A stretch of DNA of 64,000 nucleotides from Pseudomonas putida (GCA_041879295.1 CP047152.1:5461501-5525500); one strand, 5' to 3'; shown: positions 1 through 10,164, counted from the first letter of the stretch. The notes: generated by a model from the letters alone, not told the origin. Numbers and translations: made by a program.

Positions 1-728
<728 letters not shown>

Positions 729-729
729 G

Positions 730-1428
730 TTGGCTGCCAAGAAAAAACCTGCCCCGAAACGCGGCGCCAGCCGCCAGACGGCACCGGCCAAACAGCCGAT
801 CCCCGGCTGGGTATGGCTGGCGGTCGGCCTGACCGTAGGCGCGTTCATCGTGTTCCTGATGAAGCTCGAACCCGGTGGCGACGACATCAAACGCACCAAA
901 CCCGAGCAGCAGAAGCCGGCGAAAACGGCCGAAGCCGGCAAGCCAGCGCAAGCTACCACGCAACAGCCGGTGAAGCCGAAGTACGACTTCTACACGCTGC
1001 TGCCGGAGTCTGAGGTGATCGTGCCGCCGGAAGCCGTACCGGAGAAAACGCCACCAGTGCCGGCCCAGCCGGTAGCTCCGGTAACACCAGCAGAAGCGGC
1101 GAAAATCGACACGGCGAGGGCCCAGGCAGCACTGCTCGGCCAAACCCCGCCACCGCCACCACCTGTGATCAAGCCGGCTGCGACCACGCAGTACTTCCTT
1201 CAGGCAGGCTCGTTCCGCAAGCAGGCCGATGCCGACAAGGTACGGGCACAGATCATCCTGCTGGGCCAGTCGGTGAAGGTGGAGTCGGGTACGGTCAAGG
1301 AGGAAACCTGGTACCGCGTGCTGGTCGGGCCGTTCAGCAACCGCGAGCAATTGACCGGGGCACAGAAGCAGCTGGCTGGGGCCGGTTTCAGCAACCTGTT
1401 GCTGCAACAGCGGCAGACCCGCCAGTAA
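730..1428 (+). CDS. SPOR-domain inner-membrane protein (FtsN-like)
   Basis: Predicted bitopic protein of 232 aa: a basic cytoplasmic N-terminus (residues 1-22, many K/R), one membrane segment (about 25-45, WVWLAVGLTVGAFIVF), a long Pro/Ala/Lys-rich periplasmic linker (46-150) and a C-terminal SPOR domain (about 152-228, starting YFLQAGSF and containing WYRVLVGPF). SPOR domains bind denuded glycan strands at the septum, so a cell-division role like FtsN is inferred. The start is a TTG one base after argS; no other start in this frame would keep the basic N-terminus. It follows argS in an apparent operon and is closed by the terminator at 1434-1469. Confidence 0.85.
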   Translation: MAAKKKPAPKRGASRQTAPAKQPIPGWVWLAVGLTVGAFIVFLMKLEPGGDDIKRTKPEQQKPAKTAEAGKPAQATTQQPVKPKYDFYTLLPESEVIVPPEAVPEKTPPVPAQPVAPVTPAEAAKIDTARAQAALLGQTPPPPPPVIKPAATTQYFLQAGSFRKQADADKVRAQIILLGQSVKVESGTVKEETWYRVLVGPFSNREQLTGAQKQLAGAGFSNLLLQQRQTRQ

Positions 1429-1433
1429 CAAAG

Positions 1434-1469
1434 AAGGCCTTGCCGCAGCGGTGCGACAAGGCCTTTTTT
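1434..1469 (+). terminator. Rho-independent terminator after the argS-SPOR operon
   Basis: AAGGCCTTG and CAAGGCCTT form a 9-bp stem around a short loop, followed by a run of T. It lies between the plus-strand SPOR gene and the convergent minus-strand TM2 gene and could serve both. Confidence 0.8.
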
Positions 1470-1518
1470 ATATAGGCAGCATTACCCGTGAGTGGGCTGT
1501 AAAACAGCCACGGCACCG

Positions 1519-1938
1519 TCAGCCCCGCCCCGCATTCCTCTCGGACACCTGGGTGTTCAACGTCCAGAAGTCATACAGCACCCCCACCAGGAACAACCCA
1601 CCGGTAAAGAAGTAGATGATCGCGGTGATCCACTTGCCCTGATACAGCCGGTGCAGGCCAAACACCCCGAGGAAGGTCAGCAGAATCCAGGCGATGTTGT
1701 AGTCGATACGCCCGGACTGAAACCTCAGGTCGGCTTCACGGTCCATGGACGGGATCAGGAACAGGTCGATCAACCAACCAATGCCCAGCAAGCCCAAGGT
1801 GAAGAACCAGATGGTCCCGGTAATCGGCTTGCCGTAATAGAAGCGATGGGACCCGGTGAAGCCGAAAATCCACAGCAGGTAGCCAATGGTTTTGCTGTGA
1901 GTGTCGTGAAAGGGCACCCCCTGTTGATAACTGTTCAT
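1519..1938 (-). CDS. TM2-domain membrane protein
   Basis: 139-aa protein with two TM2-type hairpins: an N-terminal one (about residues 17-62, with GFTGSHRFYYGK then a GIGWLIDLFLIP helix) and a C-terminal one (about 85-130, with GVFGLHRLYQGKWI and a second helix pair ending in YDFWTLN). The duplicated G-x-H-R-F/L-Y motif is typical of TM2 proteins. Function is unknown. It is monocistronic on the minus strand and divergent from the NlpC/P60 gene. The ATG at 1938 is preceded by a G-rich stretch that could act as a weak ribosome site. Confidence 0.8.
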   Translation of the reverse strand: MNSYQQGVPFHDTHSKTIGYLLWIFGFTGSHRFYYGKPITGTIWFFTLGLLGIGWLIDLFLIPSMDREADLRFQSGRIDYNIAWILLTFLGVFGLHRLYQGKWITAIIYFFTGGLFLVGVLYDFWTLNTQVSERNAGRG

Positions 1939-2056
1939 TCATAGCCCCCGTGGGTTATCCGAAAATTTTCTAAGAAAAAATGTGACTTTCTCGTCGCAAG
2001 CCGACATACGGCACCTGGACAATCGACCAACGGATCAATGATTGATCAAAAAGCTG

Positions 2057-2063
2057 TTATAAA
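2057..2063 (+). promoter_or_regulatory. Possible -10 element upstream of the NlpC/P60 gene
   Basis: TTATAAA lies about 42 bases upstream of the ATG at 2105, in an AT-rich stretch. No convincing -35 is seen at the expected distance, so this is only a candidate. Confidence 0.35.
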
Positions 2064-2104
2064 GTTGCGCGCCCAACACATAACTATTCATAAGAGCTTC
2101 ATCT

Positions 2105-2731
2105 ATGCCGCCTTTGATCAAGACATGGCTGACCCTCTGCCTATTATTGCCCCTGGCCGCCCACGCCACCAATCGTGAGCAACGTCTTCCCAATGGTTTT
2201 ACCGGCTACACGACCAACGCGTCGGTGAAACACGCACCCGCCAAGCAGACCGCGCTGCGCGCCCGCCCAAGCAACGCCGTCAGCAGCCGCGGTGCCAATG
2301 TCGCCGCCATGTCGCCGAAGCAAAGCAGCGACGTGCTCAGCCGTGCGGTCAATGTGCTCGGTACCCCTTATGTTTGGGGCGGCAGCAGCCCGAAAAAAGG
2401 CTTTGACTGCAGCGGGCTGGTCAAATACGCCTTCAACGACGTCGCCGACGTCGACCTGCCGCGCACCTCCAATGCCATGGCCCGGGGCCACGGGGTGAAG
2501 GTGGCCAAGGGTGATCTGAAGCCCGGCGACCTGATCTTCTTCAACATCAAGAGCCGTCGGGTCAATCACGTAGCCATCTACCTGGGTAACGACCGCTTCA
2601 TCCACGCGCCACGCCGTGGCAAGCGGGTGAGTATCGACACCTTGAGCAAGCCTTACTGGCAGAAGCACTACGTGGTGGCCAAGCGGGTACTGCCGAAGGA
2701 ACAGCAACAGCTGAACCTGGCCAAGCGTTAA
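2105..2731 (+). CDS. NlpC/P60 (C40) family peptidoglycan hydrolase
   Basis: 208-aa exported protein with a signal peptide (about residues 1-21, hydrophobic LTLCLLLPLAAHA), a ~60-residue basic low-complexity spacer and a C-terminal NlpC/P60 domain (about 78-200). The catalytic cysteine is in FDCSGLVKYAF; the histidine is in VNHVAIYLG and the third polar residue is likely the His in FIHAPRRGK. Family members cleave peptide stems of peptidoglycan (often gamma-D-Glu-mDAP bonds). It stands alone between a divergent TM2 gene and a REP pair, so the exact cell-wall role cannot be read from context. Confidence 0.88.
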   Translation: MPPLIKTWLTLCLLLPLAAHATNREQRLPNGFTGYTTNASVKHAPAKQTALRARPSNAVSSRGANVAAMSPKQSSDVLSRAVNVLGTPYVWGGSSPKKGFDCSGLVKYAFNDVADVDLPRTSNAMARGHGVKVAKGDLKPGDLIFFNIKSRRVNHVAIYLGNDRFIHAPRRGKRVSIDTLSKPYWQKHYVVAKRVLPKEQQQLNLAKR

Positions 2732-2754
2732 TCTGATCGGCGCTATCCGGTACC

Positions 2755-2850
2755 GGCCCCTTCGCGGGCACGCCCGCTCCCACAGGTACCGCGTCGCTCT
2801 CGCGGGCAGCGCCATACCTGTGGGAGCGGGCGCGCCCGCGAAAGGGCCTT
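2755..2850. repeat. Pair of inverted REP elements
   Basis: Two REP sequences of the P. putida type in opposite orientation: one at about 2755-2788 (core CGCGGGCACGCCCGCTCCCA) and its inverse at about 2817-2848. They lie between the convergent NlpC/P60 and PilT-type genes, a typical place for transcription-limiting extragenic palindromes. Confidence 0.9.
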
Positions 2851-2857
2851 TCAGGTA

Positions 2858-3856
2858 CTACAAGCCTTTGATCAACCCTCGCTCCCTCAGCCTCCGCAAC
2901 GCCCCCTCCATCGTCCGCATCCCCTCAGCCGCCCCGCCCTGCATCACCGAAGACAACTGCGCCAACCGCCCCTCCCGAACCAGGTTACGCACCGCCGGCG
3001 TCGCCACCAGCACTTCCCGCGCAGCCACCCGCCCACCTTCCACACGTTTGACCAGCAACTGCGCGACCACCAGGCGCAGCGACTCGGCCAGCATCGCCCG
3101 CACCAACGGCTTTTCCTCGGCAGTAAAAACCTCCACCAACCTGTCGATGCAGCTGGTCGCCGAACGCGCATGCACGGTTGCCAGCACCAGGTGCCCGGTT
3201 TCGGCCGCGCGCAGGGCCAGGCGAATGGTTTCCAGGTCGCGCAACTCGCCGATCATGATCACGTCCGGGTCCTGGCGCAGTGCACTGCGTAGCCCCTGAG
3301 CAAAGCCGCGACTATGGCGCCCCATCTCACGCTGGTTGACCAGGCTGCGCTGGCTGTCATGGATGACCTCGACAGGGTCCTCCAGGGTAATGATGTGCAG
3401 TGCCCGCTCGCGGTTCAACTGGTCGAGCAGCGTTGCCAGAGTGCTGGACTTGCCGCTGCCGGTCGGCCCGCCGACGAGGATCAAGCCATCACTGCATTGC
3501 GCAACAGCTTGAAACACATCCGCAAGGTCCAGCTCGCTCACCGTGGCAATGCGCCCTGGAATCAGCCGAAAGGTCACCGCCGGGCCATTCAACTGGCGAA
3601 ACAGGTTCAGCCGAAAGCGCCCAAGCGCCGGCAACTCCAGCGCAAGGTCCAGTTCATCGCCTTGGGCCCACTGCTGGCACTGGTGGTCATCCAGCACGCT
3701 CGCCATGCCCTCGATCAAGGCATCCGCGCTCAAGGGCGGCAAGCCCATACGCTGCAACTCGCCATCCAGGCGCAGCATCGGAATCTGGCCCGTCGCCAGG
3801 TGCAGGTCCGAAGCCCCCGCATCCACAGCTCGGGCCAACAGGTCGGTCACATCCAT
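2858..3856 (-). CDS. pilT: PilT-type type IV pilus retraction ATPase
   Basis: Hexameric secretion-type ATPase that powers retraction of type IV pili at the cytoplasmic membrane. It has an N-terminal PAS-like region, Walker A GGPTGSGKSST (about residue 129), Asp box (ITLEDPVE), Walker B PDVIMIGELRD and His box ATVHARSA, in the order expected. An upstream TTG at 3868 is in frame, but the ATG at 3856 has a GGGGAG ribosome site just before it and is preferred (332 aa, close to the usual ~344). It is divergent from yggS. No pilU follows it, unlike in P. aeruginosa. PilU-like activity cannot be excluded from sequence alone. Confidence 0.88.
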   Translation of the reverse strand: MDVTDLLARAVDAGASDLHLATGQIPMLRLDGELQRMGLPPLSADALIEGMASVLDDHQCQQWAQGDELDLALELPALGRFRLNLFRQLNGPAVTFRLIPGRIATVSELDLADVFQAVAQCSDGLILVGGPTGSGKSSTLATLLDQLNRERALHIITLEDPVEVIHDSQRSLVNQREMGRHSRGFAQGLRSALRQDPDVIMIGELRDLETIRLALRAAETGHLVLATVHARSATSCIDRLVEVFTAEEKPLVRAMLAESLRLVVAQLLVKRVEGGRVAAREVLVATPAVRNLVREGRLAQLSSVMQGGAAEGMRTMEGALRRLRERGLIKGL

Positions 3857-3921
3857 GAGACTCCCCAAAGGCCTTCAAGCAGGTAGAATGCCGCAGACCC
3901 TACAGCTGCCGGCATTGATCC

Positions 3922-4608
3922 ATGTCCACCCTAGCAGACAACCTTTCCGCGATTTCCGCCCGTATCGCCAGTGCTGCCCAGGCAGTCGGGCGTGATCCGG
4001 CCAGCGTCCAGTTGCTGGCCGTGAGCAAGACCAAGCCCGCCAGCGCTATCCGCGAGATCCATGCCGCCGGTGTGCGCGACTTCGGGGAAAATTACCTACA
4101 GGAAGCACTGACAAAGCAGCAGGCGCTCAGCGACTTGCCCTTGATCTGGCACTTCATCGGCCCCATTCAGTCGAACAAGACCAAAGCGATCGCCGAGCAC
4201 TTCGACTGGGTACATTCCGTGGACCGCCTGAAAATTGCCCAACGCCTGTCGGAACAGCGCCCTGCCGGGTTGGCGCCGCTGAACATCTGCCTGCAGGTGA
4301 ACGTCAGCGGCGAAGACAGTAAATCCGGCTGCACCCCGGCCGACCTACCCGCGTTGGCCAAAGCCGTAGCCGCACTGCCCAACCTGCGCCTGCGCGGGCT
4401 GATGGCAATCCCGGAACCCACCGAAGACCGCGACACCCAGGAGGCCGCCTTCGCCAGCCTGCGCAAGTTGCAGGAAGACCTGGGGCTTGGCCTGGACACC
4501 CTGTCGATGGGCATGAGCCACGACCTGGAAGCGGCCATCGCCCAGGGCGCGACGTGGGTACGGATTGGCACGGCCCTGTTCGGAGCCCGCGACTACGGCA
4601 ACACCTGA
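3922..4608 (+). CDS. yggS: PLP homeostasis protein (YggS/PLPBP family)
   Basis: 228-aa cytoplasmic PLP-binding protein with the alanine-racemase-like barrel but no racemase domain. The PLP lysine lies in LLAVSKTKPA (K36 region), followed by FGENYLQE, WHFIGPIQSNK, the phosphate-binding GLMAIPEP and SMGMSHDLEAAI, and the terminal VRIGTALFG. It buffers free PLP and affects amino-acid and vitamin B6 metabolism. It is the first gene of a conserved yggS-proC-yggT operon. A TAGAAT hexamer at 3884-3889 is a plausible -10 for the operon. Confidence 0.95.
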   Translation: MSTLADNLSAISARIASAAQAVGRDPASVQLLAVSKTKPASAIREIHAAGVRDFGENYLQEALTKQQALSDLPLIWHFIGPIQSNKTKAIAEHFDWVHSVDRLKIAQRLSEQRPAGLAPLNICLQVNVSGEDSKSGCTPADLPALAKAVAALPNLRLRGLMAIPEPTEDRDTQEAAFASLRKLQEDLGLGLDTLSMGMSHDLEAAIAQGATWVRIGTALFGARDYGNT

Positions 4609-4646
4609 TTCCATGCTTCACTCACTCTTTTCCACAAGGACCTGAC

Positions 4647-5465
4647 ATGAGCAAGACACGTATTGCCTTTATCGGCGCCGGCAACATGGCCGCCAGCCTG
4701 ATCGGTGGTCTGCGTGCCCAGGGCCTGGACGCCTCGCAGATCCGCGCCAGCGACCCGGGCGCCGAGACCCGCAGTCGCATCCAGGCCGAGCACGGCATTG
4801 AAGCCTTCGAGGACAACGCCCAGGCCATCGATGGCGCTGACGTCATCGTGCTGGCGGTCAAGCCACAAGTCATGAAAACCGTCTGTCAGGCACTGCAACC
4901 CAACCTGCAGGATGGCCAGCTGATCGTTTCCATCGCCGCCGGCATCACATGCGCCAGCCTGCAAAGCTGGGTGGGCGCTCGCCCGGTAGTGCGCTGCATG
5001 CCCAACACCCCGGCTTTGCTGCGCCAAGGCGTGAGCGGCCTGTACGCCACCGCTGAAGTGTCCGGCGAACAGCGTCAGCAGGCCGAACAACTGCTGTCGG
5101 CCGTGGGCACCGCCCTGTGGCTGGAGCAGGAACAGCAACTGGACGCCGTGACTGCTGTGTCTGGTAGTGGCCCGGCGTACTTCTTCCTGCTGATCGAGGC
5201 CATGACCGCGGCCGGCGAAAAACTCGGCCTGCCACGCGAAACCGCCTCCCAACTGACCTTGCAGACGGCCCTGGGCGCCGCGCGCATGGCGGTTGCTAGC
5301 GATGTCGATGCCGCCGAACTGCGCCGCCGCGTCACCTCGCCCGCCGGCACCACGGAAGCGGCGATCAAGTCGTTCCAGGCTAGCGGCTTCGAAGCCATCG
5401 TCGAGCAGGCGCTGCAGGCTGCAGCCACGCGCTCCGCCGAGCTGGCCGAACAACTGGGCAAATAA
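4647..5465 (+). CDS. proC: Pyrroline-5-carboxylate reductase
   Basis: Last step of proline synthesis: NAD(P)H-dependent reduction of pyrroline-5-carboxylate. It is 272 aa with an N-terminal Rossmann fold (FIGAGNMAASLIGGL, residues about 6-20), the VLAVKPQ strand, CMPNTPA, and the signature segment VSGSGPAYFFLLIEAM followed by SPAGTTEAAI near the C-terminus. The ATG at 4647 has AAGGA 6 bases upstream; the frame extends further 5' into yggS, but that extension has no family similarity. Operon with yggS and yggT. Confidence 0.97.
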   Translation: MSKTRIAFIGAGNMAASLIGGLRAQGLDASQIRASDPGAETRSRIQAEHGIEAFEDNAQAIDGADVIVLAVKPQVMKTVCQALQPNLQDGQLIVSIAAGITCASLQSWVGARPVVRCMPNTPALLRQGVSGLYATAEVSGEQRQQAEQLLSAVGTALWLEQEQQLDAVTAVSGSGPAYFFLLIEAMTAAGEKLGLPRETASQLTLQTALGAARMAVASDVDAAELRRRVTSPAGTTEAAIKSFQASGFEAIVEQALQAAATRSAELAEQLGK

Positions 5466-5475
5466 GGAGCTTTAG

Positions 5476-6066
5476 ATGAATGCACTGTCAGGCGCCGCGA
5501 TTTTCGTGGTGCAAACCCTGGTAAGCCTTTACCTGGTAATCGTCCTGCTGCGCTTCGTACTGCAGTTGGTCAAGGCCAACTTCTACAACCCGCTGTGCCA
5601 GTTCGCAGTTCGTGCCACCCAACCGCTGCTCAAGCCGATCCGCCGGATCATCCCTAGCGTTGGCGGGCTGGATACCTCGTCGCTACTGCTGGCGGTGGTC
5701 ATCCAGGCTCTGCTGATGGGCTTCGTGCTGATGGTCACCTACGGTACTTTCGGCGACGTCCTGCACCTGCTGATGTGGGCAATCATCGGCATCACCTCGC
5801 TGTTCCTGAAGATTTTCTGGGTGGCGATGATCGTCATGGTGATCGTTTCCTGGGTTGCACCCAACAGTCACAACCCGGCGGCCGAACTGGCCTACCAGAT
5901 CAGCGAGCCAGTGCTGGCGCCGTTCCGCCGCCTGGTGCCAAATCTGGGCGGCATGGACATTTCGCCGATCTTCGCCTTCCTGGCGATCCAGGTGATCCAG
6001 TCGTTTGTCATGCCCCCTCTGGCCGCCTACGCCGGCATGCCTCAAGAGCTGTGGCGAATGATCTGA
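5476..6066 (+). CDS. yggT: YggT family integral membrane protein
   Basis: 196-aa membrane protein with two tandem YGGT repeats, each having a helix, an NFYNPLCQ- or APNSHNPAAE-like motif and a P-I/F-R-R-I/L-P segment (LKPIRRIIPSVGG and LAPFRRLVPNLGG). The function is not firmly known; homologues are linked to osmotic stress tolerance and cell shape. It starts 11 bases after proC with GGAG as ribosome site and ends the yggS-proC-yggT operon. Confidence 0.9.
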   Translation: MNALSGAAIFVVQTLVSLYLVIVLLRFVLQLVKANFYNPLCQFAVRATQPLLKPIRRIIPSVGGLDTSSLLLAVVIQALLMGFVLMVTYGTFGDVLHLLMWAIIGITSLFLKIFWVAMIVMVIVSWVAPNSHNPAAELAYQISEPVLAPFRRLVPNLGGMDISPIFAFLAIQVIQSFVMPPLAAYAGMPQELWRMI

Positions 6067-6086
6067 GGCTCGCCAGCCCCAGCTTG

Positions 6087-6120
6087 CCCCCAGTCGCAAG
6101 CCTTTGCTTGCCGCTGGGGG
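6087..6120. other. Strong hairpin between yggT and metX
   Basis: CCCCCAG/CTGGGGG (7 bp) encloses a second stem GCAAG/CTTGC (5 bp), giving a two-part hairpin 46 bases upstream of metX. There is no T run immediately after it, so it may be a weak terminator or an mRNA-stabilising or leader structure rather than a canonical terminator. Confidence 0.55.
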
Positions 6121-6165
6121 TAGCGCTCTTTAGACTTACGCCTCCGTCAAGCGTGAGCAGGGTCG

Positions 6166-7305
6166 ATGTCAACTGTCTTTCCCGAAGATTCCGTCGGTCT
6201 GGTAGTACCGCAAACAGCCCGGTTCGATGAACCGCTGGCACTGGCCTGTGGCCGTTCACTGGCCAGTTACGAACTGGTCTACGAGACCTATGGCACCCTG
6301 AACGCCAGCGCGAGCAATGCCGTGCTGATCTGCCATGCCCTGTCCGGCCACCACCATGCCGCTGGCTACCATGCCGCCACCGACCGCAAGCCGGGCTGGT
6401 GGGACAGCTGCATCGGCCCCGGCAAGCCGATCGATACCAACCGCTTCTTCGTGGTCAGCCTGAACAACCTCGGCGGCTGCAACGGCAGCACCGGCCCCAG
6501 CAGCGTCAACCCGGCCACCGGCAAACCGTATGGCGCCGATTTCCCTGTACTGACCGTAGAGGACTGGGTACACAGCCAGGTGCGCCTGGGCGAGCGCTTG
6601 GGCATCCAGCAGTGGGCCGCTGTCGTGGGCGGCAGCCTTGGCGGTATGCAGGCACTGCAATGGACCATCAGCTACCCCGAGCGTGTGCGCCATTGCGTCG
6701 ACATTGCCTCGGCACCCAAGCTGTCGGCGCAGAACATCGCCTTCAACGAGGTGGCGCGCCAAGCCATTCTCACTGACCCTGAGTTCCATGGCGGTTCGTT
6801 CCAGGACCAGGGCGTGATCCCCAAGCGCGGCCTGATGCTGGCACGCATGGTCGGGCACATTACCTACCTGTCCGACGACTCGATGGGTGAAAAATTCGGC
6901 CGTGAGCTGAAAAGCGACAAGCTCAACTACGATTTCCACAGCGTCGAGTTTCAGGTCGAAAGCTACCTGCGCTATCAGGGCGAAGAGTTTTCCGGCCGTT
7001 TCGACGCCAACACCTACCTGCTGATGACCAAGGCACTGGACTATTTCGACCCGGCCGCCAAGCAGGGGGGTGACCTGGCAGCCACCCTGGCCCACGTCAC
7101 GGCGGACTACTGCATCATGTCGTTCACCACCGACTGGCGCTTCTCTCCGGCCCGTTCGCGCGAGATCGTCGACGCACTGATGGCTGCGCGCAAGAACGTC
7201 TGTTACCTGGAGATCGATTCGCCCTACGGGCACGATGCCTTCCTGATCCCCACACCTCGCTACATGCAGGGTTTCTCGAACTACATGAACCGCATTGCCA
7301 TCTGA
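6166..7305 (+). CDS. metX: Homoserine O-acyltransferase (MetX)
   Basis: Alpha/beta-hydrolase fold enzyme that acylates homoserine at the start of methionine synthesis. It is 379 aa, with [13 protein letters not shown] oxyanion region near residue 50, nucleophile Ser in [12 protein letters not shown], and the Asp/His partners in the C-terminal part (His in YGHDAFLIP). MetX enzymes of pseudomonads are reported to use succinyl-CoA rather than acetyl-CoA; the acyl donor cannot be decided here without checking specificity residues. It is followed 7 bases later by metW, the usual MetX partner. Confidence 0.93.
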   Translation: MSTVFPEDSVGLVVPQTARFDEPLALACGRSLASYELVYETYGTLNASASNAVLICHALSGHHHAAGYHAATDRKPGWWDSCIGPGKPIDTNRFFVVSLNNLGGCNGSTGPSSVNPATGKPYGADFPVLTVEDWVHSQVRLGERLGIQQWAAVVGGSLGGMQALQWTISYPERVRHCVDIASAPKLSAQNIAFNEVARQAILTDPEFHGGSFQDQGVIPKRGLMLARMVGHITYLSDDSMGEKFGRELKSDKLNYDFHSVEFQVESYLRYQGEEFSGRFDANTYLLMTKALDYFDPAAKQGGDLAATLAHVTADYCIMSFTTDWRFSPARSREIVDALMAARKNVCYLEIDSPYGHDAFLIPTPRYMQGFSNYMNRIAI

Positions 7306-7312
7306 GGACAGC

Positions 7313-7933
7313 ATGAGAGCCGATCTGGAAATCATCCACGACTGGATCCCCGCCGGCAGCCGGGTACTCGACCTGGGCTGCGGTAGCGGCGAACTGCTGG
7401 CCTCGCTGCGTGACCGCAAACAGGTCACCGGCTATGGCCTGGAAATCGACGCCGACAACATCGCCGCCTGCGTGGCCAAGGGCGTCAACGTCATCGAACA
7501 AGACCTGGACAAAGGCCTGGGCAACTTCGCCAGCAACAGTTTCGACGTGGTGATCATGACCCAGGCCCTGCAGGCCGTGGAGTACCCCGACCGCATCCTC
7601 GACGAAATGCTGCGCGTGGGCCGTCAGTGCATCATCACCTTCCCCAACTTCGGCCACTGGCGCTGCCGCTGGTACCTGGCGACCAAAGGCCGCATGCCGG
7701 TATCGGACTTCATGCCGTATACCTGGTACAACACGCCGAACATCCACTTCTGCACCTTCGCCGACTTCGAAGAACTTGTGCACGAACGCCGAGCCAAGGT
7801 ACTCGACCGCCTGGCGGTCGACCACTTGCACCGCAATGGGTGGGGTGGGCGGCTATGGCCTAATCTTCTAGGTGAGATCGGCATCTACCGCGTCAGCAGC
7901 CCGGGCCTGCAAGAGCAGCCGCTCGCGGTCTGA
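7313..7933 (+). CDS. metW: Methionine biosynthesis protein MetW
   Basis: 206-aa SAM-dependent methyltransferase-fold protein. Motif I is VLDLGCGSGELLASL (about residue 17) and the post-I acidic strand GLEID follows; ITFPNFGHW and MPYTWYNTPNIHFC are characteristic of MetW. It is required with MetX for homoserine acylation in several proteobacteria. The ATG at 7313 (MRADLEII) is chosen because it has GAGGA upstream; an in-frame ATG six codons earlier overlaps metX. Confidence 0.93.
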   Translation: MRADLEIIHDWIPAGSRVLDLGCGSGELLASLRDRKQVTGYGLEIDADNIAACVAKGVNVIEQDLDKGLGNFASNSFDVVIMTQALQAVEYPDRILDEMLRVGRQCIITFPNFGHWRCRWYLATKGRMPVSDFMPYTWYNTPNIHFCTFADFEELVHERRAKVLDRLAVDHLHRNGWGGRLWPNLLGEIGIYRVSSPGLQEQPLAV

Positions 7934-7955
7934 CGCCCACCGGAGGAATCGCCCC

Positions 7956-8390
7956 ATGCGCCGCCTAGCCCTGTTCCTGATCAGCCTGTGCCTAGCCCTG
8001 CCAGTATTGGCTGCCGATGCCGCACGCCCTGAGCGCAAGGAGGTATTTGGCGACGTGACGGTGCACTACAGCGCATTCACGTCGAGCATGCTCACGCCCG
8101 AGGTGGCAGCGGCCACCGGCCTGGTTCGCAGCAAGAACCAGGGCGTGCTCAACATTACCGTACTCAAGGCCAGCAAACCGGCCACAGCGGTGGTCAGCGG
8201 CACGATCAAGGACCTGACCGGGCGCAGCAGCCCGCTGTCGTTCAAGCAGATTACCGAACAGGGTGCGGTGTACTACATCGCCCAGTTCAAGATCGACCAG
8301 CCAGAAACCGTCACCTTCGACCTGAACATCGAAACCGGCGGCATCAGCAACTCTCTCCGCTTCAACCAGGAAGTGTTCCCAGGCGAATGA
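7956..8390 (+). CDS. DUF4426 secreted protein
   Basis: 144-aa protein with a clear signal peptide ([22 protein letters not shown]) followed by a small beta-rich domain ([15 protein letters not shown], then [13 protein letters not shown]). It fits the DUF4426 family; the function is unknown. The ATG at 7956 is preceded by GGAGGA. It is coupled to rdgB through a 4-base overlap, and lies in the metX-metW-DUF4426-rdgB-hemW run that is conserved among pseudomonads. Confidence 0.82.
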   Translation: MRRLALFLISLCLALPVLAADAARPERKEVFGDVTVHYSAFTSSMLTPEVAAATGLVRSKNQGVLNITVLKASKPATAVVSGTIKDLTGRSSPLSFKQITEQGAVYYIAQFKIDQPETVTFDLNIETGGISNSLRFNQEVFPGE

Positions 8391-8983
8391 TGAATTTCCA
8401 GCAACTCGTATTGGCCAGCCACAACGCCGGCAAACTCAAGGAACTCCAGGCCATGCTCGGCCAATCCGTGCAACTGCGCTCGATTGGTGAGTTCAGCCAG
8501 GTAGAGCCGGAAGAAACCGGCCTGTCGTTCGTCGAGAACGCCATCCTCAAGGCGCGCAACGCCGCCCGCATTTCCGGCCTGCCGGCCCTGGCCGATGACT
8601 CCGGTCTGGCGGTGGATTTCCTCGGCGGCGCGCCGGGCATCTACTCGGCACGTTATGCCGATGGCCAGGGTGACGCGGCAAACAACGCCAAGCTGCTCGA
8701 AGCCTTGAAAGACGTGCCTGAAGGTGAGCGCAGTGCACAGTTCGTCTGCGTTCTGGCACTGGTGCGTCACGCCGACGACCCATTGCCGATCCTGTGCGAA
8801 GGCCTGTGGCAAGGGCGCATCCTGTTCGAGGCCAGCGGTGAGCAGGGCTTTGGCTACGACCCGCTGTTCTGGGTACCGGAGCGCAACTGCTCCAGCGCCG
8901 ACCTGGCCCCGGCAGACAAGAACCAGCTCAGCCACCGCGCCCGTGCCATGGCCCTGCTGCGCCAACGTCTGGGCCTGGCATGA
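8387..8983 (+). CDS. rdgB: RdgB/HAM1 family XTP/dITP pyrophosphatase
   Basis: House-cleaning nucleotide pyrophosphatase that removes dITP, XTP and related non-canonical nucleotides. It is 198 aa, with the N-terminal [14 protein letters not shown] substrate loop, [33 protein letters not shown], and [12 protein letters not shown] plus the SHRARAM helix. It overlaps the preceding gene (8387-8390) and hemW (8980-8983) by four bases, so translation is coupled. Confidence 0.96.
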   Translation: MMNFQQLVLASHNAGKLKELQAMLGQSVQLRSIGEFSQVEPEETGLSFVENAILKARNAARISGLPALADDSGLAVDFLGGAPGIYSARYADGQGDAANNAKLLEALKDVPEGERSAQFVCVLALVRHADDPLPILCEGLWQGRILFEASGEQGFGYDPLFWVPERNCSSADLAPADKNQLSHRARAMALLRQRLGLA

Positions 8984-10155
8984 TCGAAATGCTGTCGCCC
9001 CCCGGCGCGGCGGGCTTTACCAGCCTGCCGCCGCTGGCGCTGTACATCCACATCCCGTGGTGCGTACGCAAATGCCCTTATTGCGACTTCAACTCCCACG
9101 CTGCCGGGCCTGAGCTACCGGAAGATGCCTATGTCACAGCCCTGCTCGACGACCTCGACCAGGAGCTGTCTGCCGTACAAGGCCGCCCGCTCAGCTCGAT
9201 CTTCTTCGGTGGCGGTACGCCAAGCCTGTTCAGTGCCAAGGCCCTCGGCCGGCTGCTGCGCGGCGTAGAGCAACGTATTACGTTCGCGCCAGACATCGAG
9301 ATTACCCTGGAAGCCAACCCGGGCACCTTCGAGCAGGACAAGTTCAAGGCCTACCGGCAGACCGGCATCAACCGCCTGTCGATCGGTGTGCAGAGCTTCC
9401 AGCCAGCCAAGCTGGAAGCACTAGGGCGCATCCACAATGGCGACGAAGCGGTTCGGGCCGCTGGCATGGCGCGCGCGGCCGGTTTCGACAATTTCAACAT
9501 GGACCTGATGCACGGCCTGCCCGACCAGTCGCAGGACGACGCGCTGGCTGACCTGCGCCAGGCCATCGACCTGGGCCCGACACACCTGTCGTGGTATCAG
9601 CTCACCGTGGAACCGAACACGGTGTTCTGGAACCAGCCGCCAGAGCTACCCGAAGACGATATCCTCTGGGATATTCAGGAAGCCGGCCAAGCGCTGATGG
9701 CCGCGCACGGCTACCGCCAGTACGAGGTATCAGCCTACGCCCAGGCAGACCGCGCCGCCCGGCACAACCTCAATTACTGGCGCTTCGGCGACTTCATCGG
9801 TATCGGCGCCGGCGCCCACGGCAAGCTCACCTTTGCCGACGGGCGCATCCTGCGTACCTGGAAGACCCGCCTGCCCAAGGATTACCTGAACCTGGCCAAG
9901 CCGTTCAAGGCCGGCGAGAAGCTGCTGCCAGTCGATGAACTGCCGTTCGAGTTCCTGATGAACGCCCTGCGCCTGACCGATGGCGTGGAAGCCGAACTGT
10001 TCACCCAACGCACCGGCTTGCCACTGGCGCAGCTGCATGAGGCACGCCGTGCCGCCGAACAAAAGGGCCTTTTGCAGGTCGAACCGGATCGACTGGTAGC
10101 CACGCCGAGGGGCCAGTTGTTCCTCAATGACCTGCTGCAGTATTTCTTGACCTAA
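8980..10155 (+). CDS. hemW: HemW-type radical SAM haem chaperone
   Basis: 391-aa radical SAM protein related to coproporphyrinogen III dehydrogenase. The 4Fe-4S motif is CxxxCxxC followed by aromatic ([16 protein letters not shown], Cys at about 28, 32, 35). It continues with [18 protein letters not shown] and GVQSF, and has a C-terminal HemW extension with [10 protein letters not shown]. HemW binds haem and is not the oxygen-independent CPO (HemN), which is longer. The start overlaps rdgB. Confidence 0.93.
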   Translation: MIEMLSPPGAAGFTSLPPLALYIHIPWCVRKCPYCDFNSHAAGPELPEDAYVTALLDDLDQELSAVQGRPLSSIFFGGGTPSLFSAKALGRLLRGVEQRITFAPDIEITLEANPGTFEQDKFKAYRQTGINRLSIGVQSFQPAKLEALGRIHNGDEAVRAAGMARAAGFDNFNMDLMHGLPDQSQDDALADLRQAIDLGPTHLSWYQLTVEPNTVFWNQPPELPEDDILWDIQEAGQALMAAHGYRQYEVSAYAQADRAARHNLNYWRFGDFIGIGAGAHGKLTFADGRILRTWKTRLPKDYLNLAKPFKAGEKLLPVDELPFEFLMNALRLTDGVEAELFTQRTGLPLAQLHEARRAAEQKGLLQVEPDRLVATPRGQLFLNDLLQYFLT

Positions 10156-10164
10156 GGATGACCC

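Noticed and set aside
6067..6165. SAM or SAH riboswitch in front of metX
   Set aside because: The single hairpin lacks the multi-helix layout of SAM or SAH aptamers that I know; no further conserved motif was seen.
6256..7428. 390-residue open frame antisense to metX/metW
   Set aside because: Composition is that of a complementary-strand shadow in GC-rich DNA; it has no recognisable domain and covers two well-identified genes.
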